From positions 30,289,307 through 30,353,306 of the forward strand of contig CM018035.1 of the NCBI GenBank assembly GCA_008638375.1: DNA of 64,000 nt. The letters run 5' to 3'. Origin of the DNA: Nyssa sinensis. Lineage: Eukaryota; Streptophyta; Magnoliopsida; Cornales; Nyssaceae. This document shows positions 60,901 through 64,000 of the stretch, in pieces. A program made the translations under genes and the position numbers. The notes below the pieces were generated by a model. That model was not told where the DNA came from. It did no database searches and worked only from the letters and a program-made list of their open reading frames with translations. Each line of letters begins with the position of its first letter. The first letter of the stretch is position 1.

Positions 60901-62164
60901 TTTTCTTTAATTTCGTGGGTTCTGGTTCATCAAATCCCTACTGTTTTTATCTTAAAACGTTCCTAAACCATAAACGATCATTTTGGCACCCTTTTTAGGC
61001 ATCAAACTGGTCCAACGAGCTCGGTTCAAGCTTTGATAATCCGACCTGAAAGTCGGTTGTATACGCTCATTTCTGAGCCAAATTCGATGAGACTTGTCCT
61101 GTTGTGGTCCCCTCTTCATGGGGCTTCACTTTCCATTCATCAAAGTGGATTTAATCTCATATTTTTGAACTTTGTTTCTGGAACCCGAACCTATAATTCG
61201 ATATTTGGGCTTCGATCCTTTTGAGTTTTGGTCGCGGTCATAGGTCTTTGGCATGTTTGTGGAGTCTAGTTGAGGTCTTGATGACCAAAACATTATTTGG
61301 TTGCCATTGGTTCAGACCTGCTTGGGCAAGGTCCTCCAATGGCTGCTTTACGTGGGTTTCTATTTTCCTGGGGTTTTTGAGGTCTAATTTCATGCTTGGT
61401 TAAGTCTAGACACATCTTAAACATCATATATACATAAATCATGGCTTAAACAGTTTATAAATATGTAAAACTCTAGAGAGAGAAAATATTAAGATTTTGT
61501 GGTTTTTACCTTTCTAAGTTGATTCCTTCTCCCTTCACCACTGGTTTCCTTCCTTCTTCTTCTTCTCAGACTTCCCTTTTTCTCTCTTTCTTTGCTTGGA
61601 CGAATGGTGTGTGTGTGATGTATGAAATGTGCATATGTGTATATGTATATTTCTCTCACTAGCCCCACTTTCTCTCTCTCTCTCTACCTTTTCTCCACTG
61701 TTGGTCTGCCTTATACACTTACACACTCATATTTTCTGACCTTGCCCATACTTCTTTCCCTTTCACCATGCTTCCCCTCACCTAATGTTTTATAAAGTAT
61801 TCATGTATATATATATATATATATATATAACACAACACACACACATGCACGTGACACACACACACACACTGTTCATCCCTATATGTATATATATTCATTT
61901 ATCATTTAATCATAAATATATATATATATACACACATGCATATTTGATCACACATACACATACACATCTTTCCTCTTCTTTGTTTTTTGTCATTATTATT
62001 ATTATTATTATTATATTTTATAATTATCCTCATAATTTATATTACATATAACTAATATTCAATTTAATAAATTAATTATGTTAAATTAATTTATTTTACA
62101 CTCATTTTTCATAGCCTCGTAAAACGTGCTTTATTACCCGGCATTTTTGGGTCGGGGTATTACA
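57923..62164 (-). mobile_element. Giant LTR E5b (4,242 bp)
   Basis: Copy of E5a offset by 5,465-5,468 bp with the same signals (exon 2 at 59177-59231, donor 1 at 61509). Differences seen: G/A at 53530/58995, TTT insertion near 59520 and G/A near 54331/59799. Confidence 0.92.
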
Positions 62165-63390
62165 TTCTTCCCTCCTTAAAAGAGTTTTGTCCCCAAAACT
62201 CGAATATTCTTTATTTCGAGAGTTCTAGTCTCCTTATGTCATATCTATCATCTTCGTATATCGTAATACACAGATTATCTTCATTTACTTAATGATTCAG
62301 GAGATGAACTTTGATTCATCACTTTCAGATATAATATATGTTGACTCGTATCACTACTTGCTTCTAATTTACTAACGTACAATTTCTAATTCTTCATGGC
62401 ATCTATTAGATTCATGTCTTCCAATGGTTTAAGGATTTCTTCGATCAGGTTGGATAAATTGACACTATGTGTTTTTCAGCTACCTTAGTTACATGATAAG
62501 GCGGCCGTTCCTTACCGGTAACAGAGGTCCTGACAGCACACCAGTGACTATCAAAATCCTCCCTTTCTCTTCCATCCTTTTCTAATTATTGTTATTCACC
62601 TTCTTAGTTTACGTTTTACTTCTATTCTTCAGACTCTATTTTTCTACTTTACTGCGGGTCCCATACCCCGCCTTCCTATCGCATCACGTATTTCAGAACA
62701 CTTACTTCATGTTACTACGGGTCCCATACCCCGCCTTTATATTACGTACTTCACACACCTATTTCACACACTGCGAGTCCTATACCTCGTCTTCATATCG
62801 TGTCACGTACTTCACATATCTACTTCATTCATATACTGCGAGTCCCATACCTCGCCTTCATGTCATGTCACGTACTTCACATATCTACTTCATATACTGC
62901 GAGTCCCATACCTCGCCTTCATATCATGTCACGTACTTCACATATCTACTTCATATACTGCGAGTCCCATACCTCGCCTTCATGTCATGTCGCATACTTC
63001 ACATATCTACTTCATATACTGCGAGTCCCATACCTCGCCTTCATATCATGTCACGTACTTCACATATCTACTTCATATACTGCGAGTCCCATACCTCGCC
63101 TTCGTACTTCACATATCTATTTCATGTACTACGGGTCCCATACCCCGCCTTCATACTACGTATTCCTCATATCTACTTCCCACAACGCGAGTCCCATACC
63201 TCGCCTTCATATCATGTTGCTTCAGAATACCTACTTCACATTACTGCGGGTCCCATACCCCGCCTTTATATCACATCACGTATTTCACATATCTTAGGTA
63301 GTATAAAACCCTACCCAACCTACAGTTCTATTCTAACTCATCTAATGTCACTAGGGTTGTTCTAGTAAACCTAGTGCTCTGATACCACTC
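62165..63390 (-). mobile_element. Second internal region of the E5 array
   Basis: Repeats 56697-57922 with no difference I could see, including PPT (62165-62177), 61-bp array (62648-63288) and exact PBS (63376-63387). Confidence 0.9.
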
Positions 63391-64000
63391 TGTCACGACC
63401 CGAAACCCACCCTATGCGGATTACCGGATCGCGACCGCCGCCCCGAGACCCGAAGGCCTCGAGACAAGGCTCGCATCTGCAGCGGTATCGGATAGATGTG
63501 TTTCATGTGGTTGCGGAAGCGTGAAAAACTTTTTCTTTTCTTTCTTATTTAAATTTTGCACATCCGTCCAATACTGCCGCTCTTCACATTTCGGTATACA
63601 TGTATTATAATCATACATTCAGAGCATAACTAAAAACTTAAAAGACTTCATAATTAAAATCTTAATTCAACTGCCCCGTGGGGCTTAATACACGTCCTTA
63701 AAATGTCGGCTAATACAAAACATATTAATCAGAGTTCATGTGATTTTTCCCCATAAGAACTCCTCAAGCAAATCTTCCCAAAAGCTAGGTTCATCCTTAT
63801 AGTCTTCAAAAATCGATCTGCCCTTAGTCACCTGAAAGGGGGGCGGATAAAATCCGGGTAAGCTAATCAAAGCTTATGAGTAATTCCTGCATTCGTCATG
63901 GGGTTTTCAACTGGTAGTGGTTTTAGCACATGAGGGTTTTTGAAATACTCACTACCAATTGCTCGTACATTTTAGAACACAGAATATATGCATTCTTAAA
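63391..64000 (-). mobile_element. Start of a third giant LTR, E5c (cut by window end)
   Basis: TGTCACGACCCG onward, matching 57923-58532 without visible difference. The array therefore continues past the window. Confidence 0.92.

Overview
The window is plant nuclear DNA, most likely from a eudicot with a large, repeat-rich genome. It holds a Tat-lineage Ty3 element, a CACTA transposon with plant-specific transposase families, a Copia element with the tRNA-iMet/PPT architecture usual in plants, and introns with plant splice signals. I see no intact host gene, rRNA, tRNA or CRISPR array. Nearly every base can be assigned to nested transposable elements.

Layout. 1-2271 and 11869-12401 (plus a tail at 37939-38358) belong to one old, giant, non-coding LTR read on the minus strand. 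It has picked up a fragment of a SNF2/RAD5-type helicase gene. A decayed Tat-lineage Ty3 element (2272-11864, minus) sits inside it, with gag, protease, RT, RNase H, archaeal-type RNase H, integrase and an antisense, intron-containing extra gene with its own TATA box. Solo LTR E1 (12402-15730, TSD CCCTC) lies immediately left of a 22.2-kb CACTA transposon (15739-37938, TSD TCC). The CACTA element carries a broken TNP2-type transposase (24130-27816) and an apparently intact TNPA-type gene (27933-29406). It has itself received solo LTR E2 (19140-22455, TSD ATATG) and solo LTR E3 (29957-35377, TSD ACACA). 38359-39189 is a gag remnant with primer-binding site attached to LTR Z (39190-41490). LTR W (41491-43257 plus 47305-47640) is split by solo LTR E4 (43258-47304, TSD TACTA). 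A plus-strand Ty3 LTR, PBS and gag start (47641-49352) are broken by a truncated minus-strand Copia element (49353-52457). That is followed by a very young tandem array of one non-autonomous element, LTR-internal-LTR-internal-LTR (52458-64000).

The giant LTRs (window-start copy, E1-E5, Z, W) are one family. Read in the sense defined by the PBS, they share ends of the form TGTRATAYCCCGACCC...GGGTCGTGACA and a gene-like layout: promoter with GA-rich leader, a conserved 5' splice site, a variable region containing ~145-bp repeat modules, a 3' splice site, a 55-72 bp exon, a second 5' splice site, a second intron ending in a conserved hairpin and pyrimidine-CAG acceptor, and a last exon running to the PBS. 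Two predicted introns inside an LTR, recurring at equivalent positions in diverged copies, are the most unusual thing in the window.

Coding parts of the older elements have mostly died by C-to-T type changes, as expected from deamination of methylated cytosine. The E5 array is nearly free of differences between copies yet encodes nothing, so it must have been mobilised by an autonomous partner elsewhere, unless the duplication is an assembly artefact.
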